Source: Pseudodesulfovibrio sp. JC047 (lineage in GTDB: Bacteria; Desulfobacterota; Desulfovibrionia; Desulfovibrionales; Desulfovibrionaceae). Taken from it: a stretch of 64,000 nucleotides of DNA. Of the stretch, positions 52,261 through 61,955 are shown in pieces. Numbering within the stretch: the stretch's first letter is position 1; the number at the start of each line of letters is the position of its first letter. Made by a program: the position numbers and the translations under genes. The notes under the pieces are model-generated. The model had not been told where the DNA came from and searched no databases. It saw nothing but the letters and a program-made list of their open reading frames with translations. The stretch spans positions 86,228-150,227 of the forward strand of contig NZ_WUEH01000010.1 in NCBI RefSeq assembly GCF_010468615.1, read 5' to 3'.

Positions 52261-55077
52261 CTATTTGTTCGTTGTACATTCATCGATCAGATACAGAATA
52301 TTCCTGTACGTCTTGTGCCCGTGAAGTGTCAGTCCGATCTCGCAGGTCCGCGAGGTGCTGTACCCTTCGACACAATTTCGTGTGCTCTCTTCAAGAGTGC
52401 GCAAGGCGGACGCGTTCAATTCCGGATGGGTAAATCCCTTGTCCCCGGAAAATCCGCAACAATAAATGCCTTCCGGGATAACGACTTCGGTCACACATTT
52501 TTCCGCGACCTGACGCAGCGTCTCGACCAGACCCATTTCACGGGTTGAACATGTCGGATGCAAGGCAACACTTCGGGTTTTCTTGGTAAAGCACAGTTTG
52601 TCCGCCAGGAATTTCAGGACAAATTCAGCCGGTTCATACAGGCCCAACCGTGTGTCCAGCGTCTTTCTCATACGAGCAAGACACGGGCTGGTGTCACACA
52701 AGACCGGGATGCTGCCATTGAGGGTTTCACGAAGCAGGACCGCATTCAATTCATCGGATTTGCGATCGGCTTGCTCAAACATCCCTTTTGTTTCAAAGGC
52801 CTTGCCACAGCACAGTCCATTGGTTTTATCCGGGATGATCACGGTGAATCCGGCGCGCTCCAACAAGCGGAGAGTCACATCGATAAGAGGTTCATTTGAA
52901 TGAACACCGTCATCGGCATAGCCCATGGTGCGCACCGCGCATGAAGGGAAATACACGACCCGATTCTCACCCATGCCCCGCTTGGGAGCCGGAATGGACG
53001 AACCTCCGGTCAGATGCACGTCCCGCAAATCAGGCATGGTCATTCCGGTCATGCCCTTGACCAGCGGCGCGGTCTTGGTCGCCAGCGTATGGCCCATGAG
53101 TTTGTGTGCCGCAGAGGCCACATGCAACATGGATGATGCCGTTTTTTCGACCATTTTGAAGTGTTTTACGACCCAATTGGCCCGAGAAATTTCGGTCTCG
53201 CTCAGGGCTTCATGACGCAATTTTTTCATGTATCCGGCAATATCCAATCCCAGGGGACACCGCATGGAACACAGTCCGTCCGTGGCACACAGGTCACGTC
53301 CCTTGGCATCGAACAACCGTTGCCATTCCTCGGCCTTGGCCTCATCCCCGGAAGCGCGCAGGCTCGCGATGGCGCGCAGGATGTAGATGCGTTGGCGGGA
53401 AGACAGTCCAACTTCCTTGGACGGACAGACATATTCGCAAAAACCACAGTCCACACAGGTATCGACGATCTTATCCACCGGACCGGCGTACTTCAGATTG
53501 GTCAGATGACATCGAGGGTCGTCATTCAGAATGACCTTTGGATTCAACAGATTTTCAGGATCGATGACGTGTTTGAGATCCTGCATGACAGTGTATAAAT
53601 CATCACCCCACTCCAGACGGACAAACGGTGCAACCGCGCGGCCTGTTCCGTGCTCGGCCTTGAGCGCACCGCCCAAGGACAACACCGTATCGCCGACCTC
53701 GGCAATGAGTTTGCCCATCCGAGCCAGATCTTCTTCCACATTCAGTCTGAGAGGGATCGAAAAGTGGATATTGCCGTGCAAAGCATGTCCATGCACACCC
53801 GATTCAGTAAATCCATGTTTGGCAAGAATTTCCACAAAGGAACTACACGCTTCGGGCAAATTCTCAATGGGGACACAATAATCTTCGGAATACGCGTACT
53901 CATCAGGAGCACGGGTTCCAGCCAAAATCGGGAACAAGGCACGACGGATATTCCACAGGGATTCGCACACCTCATGGTCTGTCACGAACTCAGGCTGAAC
54001 CGCTACATCCACTCCGCTCAAGGCTTCGAGAACACGGTCCACATTTTCCTGCAATTTGGCATCGTCTTCACCACGAGTCTCCAGCAACAACGCGCATCCG
54101 TCGTCACCCAATCCCTGAAGGGAATCCGGAAATTCCGGCAATTGCATCAAGGCATTCAAGGACACGCAATTGAGAAATTCAACAGCGTACATGTCACACC
54201 CTTTTTCGAGGCGCAACACGCCCTGAATAGCCTCGTCAAGCGAGGTGAAACCGACCAACGCCGTGGCCCGCAACGGTTTGAGCACGCCTGTCCGAAAGGT
54301 GATGGAATGAATGAAGGCAAGGGTTCCCTCGGACCCGATGATGAGATGCTGCAACAGTTCGACCGGATCGTCGTAATCCGTGAAGGCATTCAAGCTGTAT
54401 CCGCAGGTGTTTCGAATGGAAAATTTGCGGCGGACTTTTTCGTTCATCGCCTCGTCATTGAGAATCCGTTCACGGATATCGAGCAATTCCTGCAACATGG
54501 AGGCATGACTTTTCCTGAATGCGGCCACACTGGCAGCATCCTCGGTATTGACCGTGGTTCCATCTACCAGCGTGAAATGCAGCCCGGTCATCATATGGTA
54601 CAAATTCTTGTCGATGGTACAGCTCAACCCGGCCGCGTTGGTGGACGCCATGCCGCCGATAAACGCACTGTTCACCGAAGAAGGGTCAGAAGTCATGAGC
54701 CGTTTGTACGGCACCAGAGCGGCATTGATATCCCCACCGACAACGCAACATCCGGCGCGTACCAGTTCGCCATTGTCAAGAATTTCAAGCTTTTTCCAGT
54801 GCGGACCAACAAGACGAACAGTCACGTCTTCGGCAATGGTCTGCCCACTCACACCGGTCCCCGCGCCACGAAAAGTCAAACTGACCTTGTGCGTATGGGA
54901 AGAGCGAAGCAACGCCGCCAATTCTTCCGGCGTGGTGACGTCAACAACGGCCTTGGCGATCGGTTCGAAAGGGCTTCCATCAACAGAATATGCCTTGACC
55001 AGCAATTCTTCTGTATGAACCCTTTCTTCAGGGAAGGTATTCTTGACATCGGCAATAAATACATCAATAGGACACAT
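52261..55077 (-). CDS. FAD-linked 2-hydroxyacid dehydrogenase fused to an Fe-S (GlpC-type) domain
   Basis: A 938-residue protein resembling the large D-lactate dehydrogenases of sulfate reducers. Residues about 30-250 are a FAD_binding_4 domain (LTFRGAGTGVSGQT, FIGGMASTNAAGLS), followed by the FAD-oxidase C-terminal domain with GVHGHALHGNIHF and LKAEHGTGR. Two 4Fe-4S motifs lie near 542 (CVDCGFCEYVCPS) and 596 (CATDGLCSMRCP). Two CCG-type cysteine motifs near 754 (GLCCGKA) and 872 (YCCGFSG) form the quinone- or electron-carrier part. It oxidises a 2-hydroxyacid to the 2-oxoacid used by the adjacent oxidoreductase. It may act on D-lactate or another 2-hydroxyacid. Confidence 0.85.
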   Translation of the reverse strand: MCPIDVFIADVKNTFPEERVHTEELLVKAYSVDGSPFEPIAKAVVDVTTPEELAALLRSSHTHKVSLTFRGAGTGVSGQTIAEDVTVRLVGPHWKKLEILDNGELVRAGCCVVGGDINAALVPYKRLMTSDPSSVNSAFIGGMASTNAAGLSCTIDKNLYHMMTGLHFTLVDGTTVNTEDAASVAAFRKSHASMLQELLDIRERILNDEAMNEKVRRKFSIRNTCGYSLNAFTDYDDPVELLQHLIIGSEGTLAFIHSITFRTGVLKPLRATALVGFTSLDEAIQGVLRLEKGCDMYAVEFLNCVSLNALMQLPEFPDSLQGLGDDGCALLLETRGEDDAKLQENVDRVLEALSGVDVAVQPEFVTDHEVCESLWNIRRALFPILAGTRAPDEYAYSEDYCVPIENLPEACSSFVEILAKHGFTESGVHGHALHGNIHFSIPLRLNVEEDLARMGKLIAEVGDTVLSLGGALKAEHGTGRAVAPFVRLEWGDDLYTVMQDLKHVIDPENLLNPKVILNDDPRCHLTNLKYAGPVDKIVDTCVDCGFCEYVCPSKEVGLSSRQRIYILRAIASLRASGDEAKAEEWQRLFDAKGRDLCATDGLCSMRCPLGLDIAGYMKKLRHEALSETEISRANWVVKHFKMVEKTASSMLHVASAAHKLMGHTLATKTAPLVKGMTGMTMPDLRDVHLTGGSSIPAPKRGMGENRVVYFPSCAVRTMGYADDGVHSNEPLIDVTLRLLERAGFTVIIPDKTNGLCCGKAFETKGMFEQADRKSDELNAVLLRETLNGSIPVLCDTSPCLARMRKTLDTRLGLYEPAEFVLKFLADKLCFTKKTRSVALHPTCSTREMGLVETLRQVAEKCVTEVVIPEGIYCCGFSGDKGFTHPELNASALRTLEESTRNCVEGYSTSRTCEIGLTLHGHKTYRNILYLIDECTTNK

Positions 55078-55186
55078 AGGAACTCCTTATGAAATGCATC
55101 GGGCGGGGGCTCCGACACTTTTCTGTACATATGAAAATGGTGTCTGCATCACGTTTCATTGTATGGTTCGGCGAAAATCGCCTCAG

Positions 55187-55220
55187 GACCCCCAGACGGA
55201 GTGCGATCCGTCTGGAGGTC
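55187..55220 (-). other. Hairpin between the oxidoreductase gamma gene and the hydroxyacid dehydrogenase
   Basis: GACC-C-CCAGACGGA (55187-55200) pairs with TCCGTCTGG-A-GGTC (55207-55220), one mismatch, no T run. It is probably an intra-operon mRNA processing or stabilising element. Confidence 0.55.
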
Positions 55221-55230
55221 CGCTCGCAAC

Positions 55231-55767
55231 CTAAACGGCGTTATACCCGCATTCGAATGCCTTCACGTTTCCGGCTTCGAATTTCTCTTTTCCTTTTTTC
55301 CTGAACATGTCGTTCATGCCCTGAATACCGTCCTCCATGGAGAAGTCGCCAGCCAGCTTGATAATGGCTGCGGCTGCGATGATGTTCGCACCACGGGGCT
55401 GCTTGATTTCCTGAGCCAAAGAACTACAGGCCAAGGAGTAAACCGTGACGTCATCACGCACGTTCACATCGTTCTCGACCATGTCGCTGTTCACCACGAT
55501 GATTCCACCGGGTTTCACCATGGAGTAGAACATCTCGAAAGACGGACCATTCATGGCCAGCAACAAATCGGGTTCTTCCTGAGCCGGATTGTAGATGATA
55601 TCCTTGCCGTATTTAACCGTGCAGTTCGCTGTTCCACCACGCATGGCAGAACCGTAGGAAGGAATCCATGTGGCATTCTGGCCCTTGAAGATGGCAACCT
55701 GCGACATGACCAGACCGGACGTCAGGACACCCTGCCCACCGAAACCTGCGTATATTATCTCACGCAT
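55231..55767 (-). CDS. 2-oxoacid:ferredoxin oxidoreductase gamma subunit, module B
   Basis: A 178-residue gamma subunit. REIIYAGFGGQGVLTSGLVM and PSYGSAMRGGTANCTV are conserved, and the C-terminal GANIIAAAAIIKLAGDF completes the family pattern. ATG 55767 follows AAGGAGAACTAGA. One base after the beta gene stop. It differs clearly from the module A gamma subunit, so the two oxidoreductases are distinct enzymes. Confidence 0.9.
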   Translation of the reverse strand: MREIIYAGFGGQGVLTSGLVMSQVAIFKGQNATWIPSYGSAMRGGTANCTVKYGKDIIYNPAQEEPDLLLAMNGPSFEMFYSMVKPGGIIVVNSDMVENDVNVRDDVTVYSLACSSLAQEIKQPRGANIIAAAAIIKLAGDFSMEDGIQGMNDMFRKKGKEKFEAGNVKAFECGYNAV

Positions 55768-55768
55768 T

Positions 55769-56509
55769 CTAGTTCTCCTTCCTTTCCTTGAAGACACCCA
55801 GCGGATAGTAGGGAATCAGCTCTTCATCAATCCGCTTCATGGCATTCAAGGGGGTCATTTTCCAGTTGGTCGGGCACGGTGACAGCACTTCAATGACCGA
55901 ATAGCCTTCACCATTGATCTGCGCCTCAAGACCATTCTTGATATACTTCTTCAACTTGTTGATATTTTTGGGAGAGGTCACGGCTCCGCGAGCGGCGAAA
56001 GCCACATCGAACTGGCTGGCGGCCAATTCCGGGAACTTCAGGGGATTCCCCGTCACTTCGCAATCACGACCCAACGGCGAGGTGGTAGTCACCTGTCCGG
56101 GCATGGTCGTCCAGCTCATCTGTCCACCAGTCATGCCGTAGTTGGTGTTATTGATGGAAATCATGGTGAAGTTCTCGTTGCGATACGCCGCATTGATGGT
56201 CTCGGCGATGCCGATACTGTATGCGTCACCGTCACCCTGATACGCGACAATGGTATTCTCGGGCTGTACCCGTTTCATGCCGGTGGCTACAGCGGATGCA
56301 CGTCCATGGGGACAATGCAGCCGGTCAATGACCAGTCCGCCACCAAGCAGGCTGGAACAGCCAACGCCCAGCGCAAAGATGATATTCTGATCCTGCCCCA
56401 ATTCTTCAAGGCATTCCGCGATGAGCCTGACGACAATGCCGTGTCCGCAACCGGGACAAAATGACATCGGATTGTCAATGATGGCAGGCACTTTTCTTGC
56501 TTTAGCCAT
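55769..56509 (-). CDS. 2-oxoacid:ferredoxin oxidoreductase beta (TPP) subunit, module B
   Basis: A 246-residue TPP subunit. MSFCPGCGHGIVVRLIAECL carries the CPGCGH signature, VAYQGDGDAYSIGIAET the TPP motif and NNTNYGMTGGQMSWTT the following loop. It lies after alpha with a 1-base TAATG overlap. The set delta-alpha-beta-gamma is the usual VOR/KOR-type order. Substrate class is uncertain; the neighbouring Ptb and Buk suggest short branched-chain or butyryl-type acyl-CoA products. Confidence 0.9.
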   Translation of the reverse strand: MAKARKVPAIIDNPMSFCPGCGHGIVVRLIAECLEELGQDQNIIFALGVGCSSLLGGGLVIDRLHCPHGRASAVATGMKRVQPENTIVAYQGDGDAYSIGIAETINAAYRNENFTMISINNTNYGMTGGQMSWTTMPGQVTTTSPLGRDCEVTGNPLKFPELAASQFDVAFAARGAVTSPKNINKLKKYIKNGLEAQINGEGYSVIEVLSPCPTNWKMTPLNAMKRIDEELIPYYPLGVFKERKEN

Positions 56510-57570
56510 TAGTAAGCCTCCTTGATCTCGCCGCTGATAATCTTGTGCAGCCCTTCCTTGGTGAACTTGATGGTCGGGATACCGTACACACAGGGAAGGC
56601 AGTACGAAGGCACGTTGCGATCCTTGATGGTTTTCTTGATGGTCAAAGCCACATCGTCGATGAGCTGGCCCGTGGCGTTCGCTTCAACGGAAATAATGCC
56701 CTTCACATCCTTGTTGATGTTTTCAAAGGCTTTTTCCGGGAACGGCCAAGTGGTGATGGGACGGATGAATCCGACCTTGTGGCCCTCGGCACGCAGTTGT
56801 TTAACCGCGCCCTTGACCGACCGGCCAGGCAGTCCGAATGCGACAAAGACGTATTCCGCGTCTTCCAGACCGTCTTCTTCCCACCGCTGCTCTTCGGCCT
56901 TGATGGTCTCGTGTTTCTTGTTCAGCGCGACGGCTTCAGTCATGGAATTCCGATCAAAGATACCGATCTTTTTGTAGGAATACTTGCCGTCAAAACCCCA
57001 GGGGTGTTTTTTCGGTTCAATGAAATCAGGCATTTCGCATGGTTCCATCATCTGTCCAAGGGCTCCCTCGGTCATCATGACGGTCACGATCCGATACTTC
57101 TCAGCCAGATCATAGGCGGGGGCCATGAGATCAACAGCTTCCTGAATGCTTTCGGGACACAGAACGATGCAGCGATAGTCGCCGTTACCGCCACCACGTG
57201 TCTCACGATGGTAGTCGCACTGCGCGGAATACAGAGTGCCCAATCCGTTGCCGTAGCGGACGACGTTGATGACAACGCAGGCCAGCTCTTCATCGGAAAT
57301 GCAGGAAATACCTTCCTGCTTCAGGCTGATACCTGGACCGGATGAGGCGGTGAGCGCACGCACGCCACAGGCTGCGGCACCCATAACCATATTGATACCA
57401 GCGAGTTCGCTTTCAGCCTGGACAAAACTGCCACCGACTTCGGGCAACCGCTTTGACAGATATTCCATGATCTCCGTGGACGGCGTGATGGGATATCCTG
57501 CATACAGCTTGACACCAGCACGCACAGCCGCTTCGGCGATGGCATTATTTCCTTTTATCATGTCGGCCAT
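56509..57570 (-). CDS. 2-oxoacid:ferredoxin oxidoreductase alpha subunit, module B
   Basis: A 353-residue alpha subunit: KLYAGYPITPSTEIMEYLS, LTASSGPGISLKQEGI, RGGGNGDYRCIVL and VIRVEAN-like CoA-binding C-terminus. It starts directly after the ferredoxin stop (57571) and its stop overlaps the beta start. With delta, beta and gamma it decarboxylates the 2-oxoacid made by the hydroxyacid dehydrogenase, giving acyl-CoA and reduced ferredoxin. Confidence 0.9.
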   Translation of the reverse strand: MADMIKGNNAIAEAAVRAGVKLYAGYPITPSTEIMEYLSKRLPEVGGSFVQAESELAGINMVMGAAACGVRALTASSGPGISLKQEGISCISDEELACVVINVVRYGNGLGTLYSAQCDYHRETRGGGNGDYRCIVLCPESIQEAVDLMAPAYDLAEKYRIVTVMMTEGALGQMMEPCEMPDFIEPKKHPWGFDGKYSYKKIGIFDRNSMTEAVALNKKHETIKAEEQRWEEDGLEDAEYVFVAFGLPGRSVKGAVKQLRAEGHKVGFIRPITTWPFPEKAFENINKDVKGIISVEANATGQLIDDVALTIKKTIKDRNVPSYCLPCVYGIPTIKFTKEGLHKIISGEIKEAY

Positions 57571-57795
57571 TTACTTTTTCCCTCCAGCCTCGTCTTCCCG
57601 CGAGATCACATACACACCATCAGGACACATCGTGTAGCAGATGCCACACTTGATGCATTTGGCATCATCGACTTGAACAGGTCTGTGCCCTGCACTGTTT
57701 AATCTGTCGGAAAAAGAGAGAGCTTCATTCGGACAATGCGCAATACACAATCCGCATTCCTTGCATCTCTCTTCTCTGATTGTGAGAACATCCAT
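57571..57795 (-). CDS. 2-oxoacid:ferredoxin oxidoreductase delta (ferredoxin) subunit, module B
   Basis: A 74-residue 2[4Fe-4S] protein: CKECGLCIAHCPNE and CIKCGICYTMCPDG. It is the electron-accepting delta subunit. It follows the MFS gene by 45 bases and abuts the alpha gene. AGAGGTTTGAAAGTATT in front of ATG 57795 is the SD. Confidence 0.9.
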   Translation of the reverse strand: MDVLTIREERCKECGLCIAHCPNEALSFSDRLNSAGHRPVQVDDAKCIKCGICYTMCPDGVYVISREDEAGGKK

Positions 57796-57840
57796 AATAC
57801 TTTCAAACCTCTGTGTTATATTATTCTGACAGCGAACAAT

Positions 57841-59118
57841 TTAGTTCGTTGCTTTTTCAACCATCTTCGAAAGGCTCTTTTTATACTTGAAGGTCAGCAA
57901 GGCACTGACAACACCAACACAACTCATCACGATGTCGTAGGTGAAGATCATGGTGTAGGCTTCGTTCCCGTAGGTATCGATCCAGTTACCAAAAAGGATG
58001 AACTGGAAAAGATCGGGGGAATACCCGATGGCACACACGATACCGCCGGTGATGGCCGCATATTTCAAGGGAATCTGTACCTCGGAAGGCACGGCGAACA
58101 TGGCTCCACGAGCGGTGAAGACAAAGGCGCTCAGCAACATCATCAAGGTGATGGCGATACCGATGGCCGTGTGCTCGGGCAGGAACATGATGGTCAGGAT
58201 CACACCGATACAGGCAAGCCAGGAAGCCAGCAGGACCTTGGTGACCGAATTCATCTTATCTCCAAGATACCCACCGACCGGGCACAGGAAGAACCGAAGG
58301 CCATAGGTTCTGATGATGGCAAGTCCACCGGAAAAGACCACGGACACACCGAGAACATTGGTGAAGTATGGTGTGAAATAGGACAGGGAGCAGTACAGGG
58401 TATAGGTGGAAAACACGGCAATACCAGCGAACCAGGTGCCAGGGCATTTCAAAACGATAAAGAAATCCTTGAGTGTGATCTTATCTGAACTCTTGGCGGA
58501 AACGGCCTCGGCCTGCTTTTCCTTTTTGGGATCTTCAATCAGATAGTACAGGACGGCTGTACACAACACACCGCAGATCGAGAAAAAGATCAGCACGGCT
58601 TTGAAACCGAAAATCTCGTTGGCGTATTTGGCAAAAACAGCCAGGGCGATGGCATTGACAATGGTGCTGCCAATACCGGCGAAGGATTCGGCAAACCCGA
58701 AGACCTTTCCCTGTTTGGATTCGTCAACCAGCGAACGGACAATCTTGATATGCGCCGGGAACAACAAGAACAATCCGGTCACGGCAAGACCTGCAAAAAT
58801 GAACACCGAAAACTGATAATTGAGATTGAACGCCCACAAAAGAGACAAGAGGGAGGTTCCCATCAGTCCGGCGAGATAGACTATTTTGTGGTTGTATTTA
58901 TCTGAAATGATGCCGCCGATAGGCGCACCCGCAATATTCCCGATTCCAAAGATGGCGACCAGCGTCCCCAGTTGAGCATTTGTCGCGTCCAAGGCGTGCA
59001 AGGTGGTGTCATAAAAAACATACTGCACAAACGGGACTGCATAAGTGATGGCATACCCCATGCCAATAAAGAAGAGGACAATGAACGTTTTAACGTTGAA
59101 TCCTTTACTTTCCTGCAT
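57841..59118 (-). CDS. MFS transporter of module B
   Basis: A 425-residue MFS protein with 12 predicted helices. Loop 2-3 reads GGIISDKYNHK, and later GAPIGG and LCPVGGYLGDKMNS are typical. It belongs to the lactate/oxalate-like branch by overall appearance, but the substrate is not certain. ATG 59118 follows GAGGAGAAATTG; a TTG three bases upstream is a less likely start. It is in the operon between ptb and the ferredoxin subunit, so it probably imports the hydroxyacid or exports the product. Confidence 0.82.
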   Translation of the reverse strand: MQESKGFNVKTFIVLFFIGMGYAITYAVPFVQYVFYDTTLHALDATNAQLGTLVAIFGIGNIAGAPIGGIISDKYNHKIVYLAGLMGTSLLSLLWAFNLNYQFSVFIFAGLAVTGLFLLFPAHIKIVRSLVDESKQGKVFGFAESFAGIGSTIVNAIALAVFAKYANEIFGFKAVLIFFSICGVLCTAVLYYLIEDPKKEKQAEAVSAKSSDKITLKDFFIVLKCPGTWFAGIAVFSTYTLYCSLSYFTPYFTNVLGVSVVFSGGLAIIRTYGLRFFLCPVGGYLGDKMNSVTKVLLASWLACIGVILTIMFLPEHTAIGIAITLMMLLSAFVFTARGAMFAVPSEVQIPLKYAAITGGIVCAIGYSPDLFQFILFGNWIDTYGNEAYTMIFTYDIVMSCVGVVSALLTFKYKKSLSKMVEKATN

Positions 59119-59152
59119 CAATTTCTCCTCAAGTTAAAGAATGAACAAAGAG

Positions 59153-60049
59153 CTATGACTGAGCCAAAAGGCAGGCGAGAGCGATGGAATTGATCTTCAC
59201 TTCAGCAGTGTCTGACCGAGATCCGAGCACCACTGGATGAGTCGTTCCAAGCACGACACCTGCCCATTTCGCATGACTGAGGGTCAACCAGGACTTGCCA
59301 AGCGCATTCCCGGTTTCAATGTTGGGAGCGAGAATCAAATCGACCTCACCACTGATGGCACTCTCAATGCCCTTGTGTTCCGCTGCGTGACGATCAAACG
59401 CCACATCAAAGGCGATCGGTCCTTCAATCACGCACCGGGGGAGTTCTCCCTGTTCGGCCAGTTTCACCAGCATGTCGGCGTCAACCGAGGCCTGAATTTT
59501 CGGGTGAACGGTCTCACTGGCAGCCAACGCGGCCACGTTCGGACAATCCAGACCAAGGCGGTGCATGGCGCCCAAGGCATTGGTGAGAATCGCCTGCTTC
59601 TGATCCGCATCCGGAGCGGTGTTGATCCCGCTGTCGCTGCAATACACCAGCTTGTGATATTCCTTGAGTTCATAGACGGCCAAGGCACTGATGAGGCTTC
59701 CGTTTCGAAGTCCGGTCTCCCTGTTCAGGATGGCGCGCATATACGTGGCGGTGCTGATGACGCCTTTCATGAGCACATCCGCCCGGCCGGATTTGACCAC
59801 TTCAACCGCAACAGCCGCGCACTCGTCCACATCGTCACACGGCACCACTTCAAACTCGGTCAATCCGACTTCGGCAGCCAGATCGGTGACGATCTTTTCA
59901 TTGCCAACCAAAATCGGCCGCATGAATCCCATATCCACGGCGAGCTTGACGGCATGAAGCAGTTCCCCATCCTGGGCCGCAGCAACACAGACCGTGTACT
60001 GGCGTCCAGACGAAACTTTTTCCATCAACTCGGTAAAATCCTTCAACAC
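59153..60049 (-). CDS. ptb: Phosphate butyryltransferase-like enzyme
   Basis: A 298-residue phosphotransacylase of the Pta/Ptb family. MRAILNRETGLRNGSLISALAVYEL and ILAPNIETGNALGKSWLTL are characteristic of Ptb. It transfers an acyl group from CoA to phosphate. GTG 60049 is preferred, with GGAG 8 bases upstream; an earlier GTG at 60058 overlaps the SD. The next gene encodes butyrate kinase, which would then make ATP. Acyl specificity may include butyryl or branched chains. Confidence 0.87.
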   Translation of the reverse strand: MLKDFTELMEKVSSGRQYTVCVAAAQDGELLHAVKLAVDMGFMRPILVGNEKIVTDLAAEVGLTEFEVVPCDDVDECAAVAVEVVKSGRADVLMKGVISTATYMRAILNRETGLRNGSLISALAVYELKEYHKLVYCSDSGINTAPDADQKQAILTNALGAMHRLGLDCPNVAALAASETVHPKIQASVDADMLVKLAEQGELPRCVIEGPIAFDVAFDRHAAEHKGIESAISGEVDLILAPNIETGNALGKSWLTLSHAKWAGVVLGTTHPVVLGSRSDTAEVKINSIALACLLAQS

Positions 60050-60068
60050 AATAAACACTCCACTTCAG

Positions 60069-61127
60069 CTAGTAGGTTAATATCTCTTCGGCTCCGCCCA
60101 TGACGCGCAATGCGCCAAGAGCCAATGCTGTCATTTCCTTTTCACCAGCGATGACTTCAAACTCGGCCAGATACCCGACCTGCTCCTTCAATTTGCTGAC
60201 AATCAAAGCGGAATGAGCGATTCCGCCTGTGATGATGATACGGTCAACGTCACCGCTCAGTGACGCTCCATATGCAGCGATTTCCTTGGCGGTCTGATAA
60301 ATAAAAGAATCAAGTATTTTCACAACCTTATCATCTTTTTCCAAATATCTATTCTCGATCTCCATCATGTCCTTGGTTCCGAGGTAGTCGAACATGCCCG
60401 CCTTGGTGCTGATCTTGTTCACCATCTCCTTGCGGGTGTATTTGCCGCTGTAGCACAACTCGACCAGCGGGAAGCTCGGCAGTCCGCCGCAGCGTTCCGG
60501 AGAAAACGGACCGTCACAACGGCCACCACTTCCATCGATCATGCGCCCCTTGCGGTGCGCGGCAATGGATATGCCGGACCCCAGATGGGCCACGATGAAA
60601 TTAAAATCCCGATACCCACCGTTGAGCCGTTCAGCGGTTTCCCGGCACACGGCCTTCTGGTTGAGTGCGTGCATCCAACTGGATCGACTGATGTCGGAAA
60701 TACCGGAAATCTTGGCAATATCGAGGAATTCGTCCACGGAAACAGGATCCACGATAAACGCGGGCACTGCGATGGAATCAGCGATATCCTTGGCAATGAC
60801 CGGCCCGAGATTCGAGGGATGCTCACCATTGATGGCATTCCGCAAATCCTCGATCATGGCGGCGTTCACTTCATAGGTGCCGCCCTCGACCGGCTTGAGC
60901 AGCCCGCCCCGACCAACCACACAATCGAAATCCTCGATCATGTGGTCATTCTCCCGGAGCACTTTGACAATCAGGTCCTTGCGGTAGCGAAACTGGTCAA
61001 ACACAGTGTCAAAGTCATGCAACTCGGACTCCTTGTGGATGACGTTTTCGCTGAACAGCTCTTCCTGATTCTCGAAAACAGCGATCTTGGTGGACGTTCC
61101 ACCAGGGTTGATAGCGAGTATCTTCAC
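60069..61127 (-). CDS. buk: Butyrate kinase
   Basis: A 352-residue acyl kinase of the Buk family. KILAINPGGTSTKIAVFENQ and FIVAHLGSGISIAAHRKGRMID are the nucleotide and acyl-phosphate sites; GGIAHSALIVSKLKEQV and the C-terminal EVIAGEKEMTALALGALRV complete it. It makes ATP from acyl phosphate. The start is GTG 61127. The Ptb-Buk pair is the classical substrate-level phosphorylation route for butyrate and branched-chain acids. Confidence 0.92.
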   Translation of the reverse strand: MKILAINPGGTSTKIAVFENQEELFSENVIHKESELHDFDTVFDQFRYRKDLIVKVLRENDHMIEDFDCVVGRGGLLKPVEGGTYEVNAAMIEDLRNAINGEHPSNLGPVIAKDIADSIAVPAFIVDPVSVDEFLDIAKISGISDISRSSWMHALNQKAVCRETAERLNGGYRDFNFIVAHLGSGISIAAHRKGRMIDGSGGRCDGPFSPERCGGLPSFPLVELCYSGKYTRKEMVNKISTKAGMFDYLGTKDMMEIENRYLEKDDKVVKILDSFIYQTAKEIAAYGASLSGDVDRIIITGGIAHSALIVSKLKEQVGYLAEFEVIAGEKEMTALALGALRVMGGAEEILTY

Positions 61128-61151
61128 GATAATTTCTCTTCTGTGTTTCAG

Positions 61152-61925
61152 TTATTTGGTCCGACGTGACGTCTGAACCAATTCCGTTATTTCACTCGCA
61201 ACCGCTTTCAACCGGGTTACGACATGGTCTATGTTCATCTGCTGAATACGTTGGGATGGACCAGACACACTCATGGCAGCAATGGTTTCGCCCTTCTTGT
61301 TGAAGACAGGCACGCCCACACAAATGAGGCCCACTTCCTGTTCCTCGTTATCCAAGGCGTATCCCTGCTTTTTGACCGTTTCCAATTCCTTGGCCAAATC
61401 TTCATAATTTCCAATAGTATTGGGAGAATATTTGACGAATTCATACTTTTTCAAAATGGCGTCCGAAATATCCGACGAAAAAGCGAGCAGGCATTTTCCC
61501 ACCGAAGAACAATAGCATTTGTTCTTTGCGCCCACTTGTGGACTGACAGACAACTTGTTGTCGATCGCATCTTCCTTGACCACCACGACGCTATGATATG
61601 ATTCGGCCGAAGACCGTTCCAGGACGGAAACATTCACTGTTTCCTTGAATTCCAGATTGAGTTTTTTCACGAACGGCACAAAGACGTCATAGAGCGTGAT
61701 TTTGTTGGCCATGGAAAACAGGCTGACACCCAAGGTGTATTTCCCGGTTTCAGGATCCTGCTGCACGAAGTGCCGGTCTTCCAATGTGGCCAACGTCCTG
61801 AATATGGTACTTTTATAGATGCCCATATCCTTACTGATGGTGGAGATACCCACCGGGTCCTTTTGACTGTTGATGTACAACAAGACATCCAAAGCGCGTG
61901 CGACGGAACTGATGATATTCGACAT
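61152..61925 (-). CDS. IclR-family regulator of module B
   Basis: A 257-residue IclR regulator. The HTH covers about residues 8-60 (ISTISKDMGIYKSTIFRTLATLED); the effector domain contains CYCSSVGKCLLAFSSD and GLICVGVPVFNKKGETIAAMSVSGP. It lies between the BCCT gene and buk and probably controls both directions of module B. Its start at 61925 has a fair SD (GGGGAAAAAGGCA). It is not closely similar to the module A IclR, so they likely answer to different acids. Confidence 0.87.
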   Translation of the reverse strand: MSNIISSVARALDVLLYINSQKDPVGISTISKDMGIYKSTIFRTLATLEDRHFVQQDPETGKYTLGVSLFSMANKITLYDVFVPFVKKLNLEFKETVNVSVLERSSAESYHSVVVVKEDAIDNKLSVSPQVGAKNKCYCSSVGKCLLAFSSDISDAILKKYEFVKYSPNTIGNYEDLAKELETVKKQGYALDNEEQEVGLICVGVPVFNKKGETIAAMSVSGPSQRIQQMNIDHVVTRLKAVASEITELVQTSRRTK

Positions 61926-61955
61926 TGCCTTTTTCCCCTTCTTTACGAAACTGAG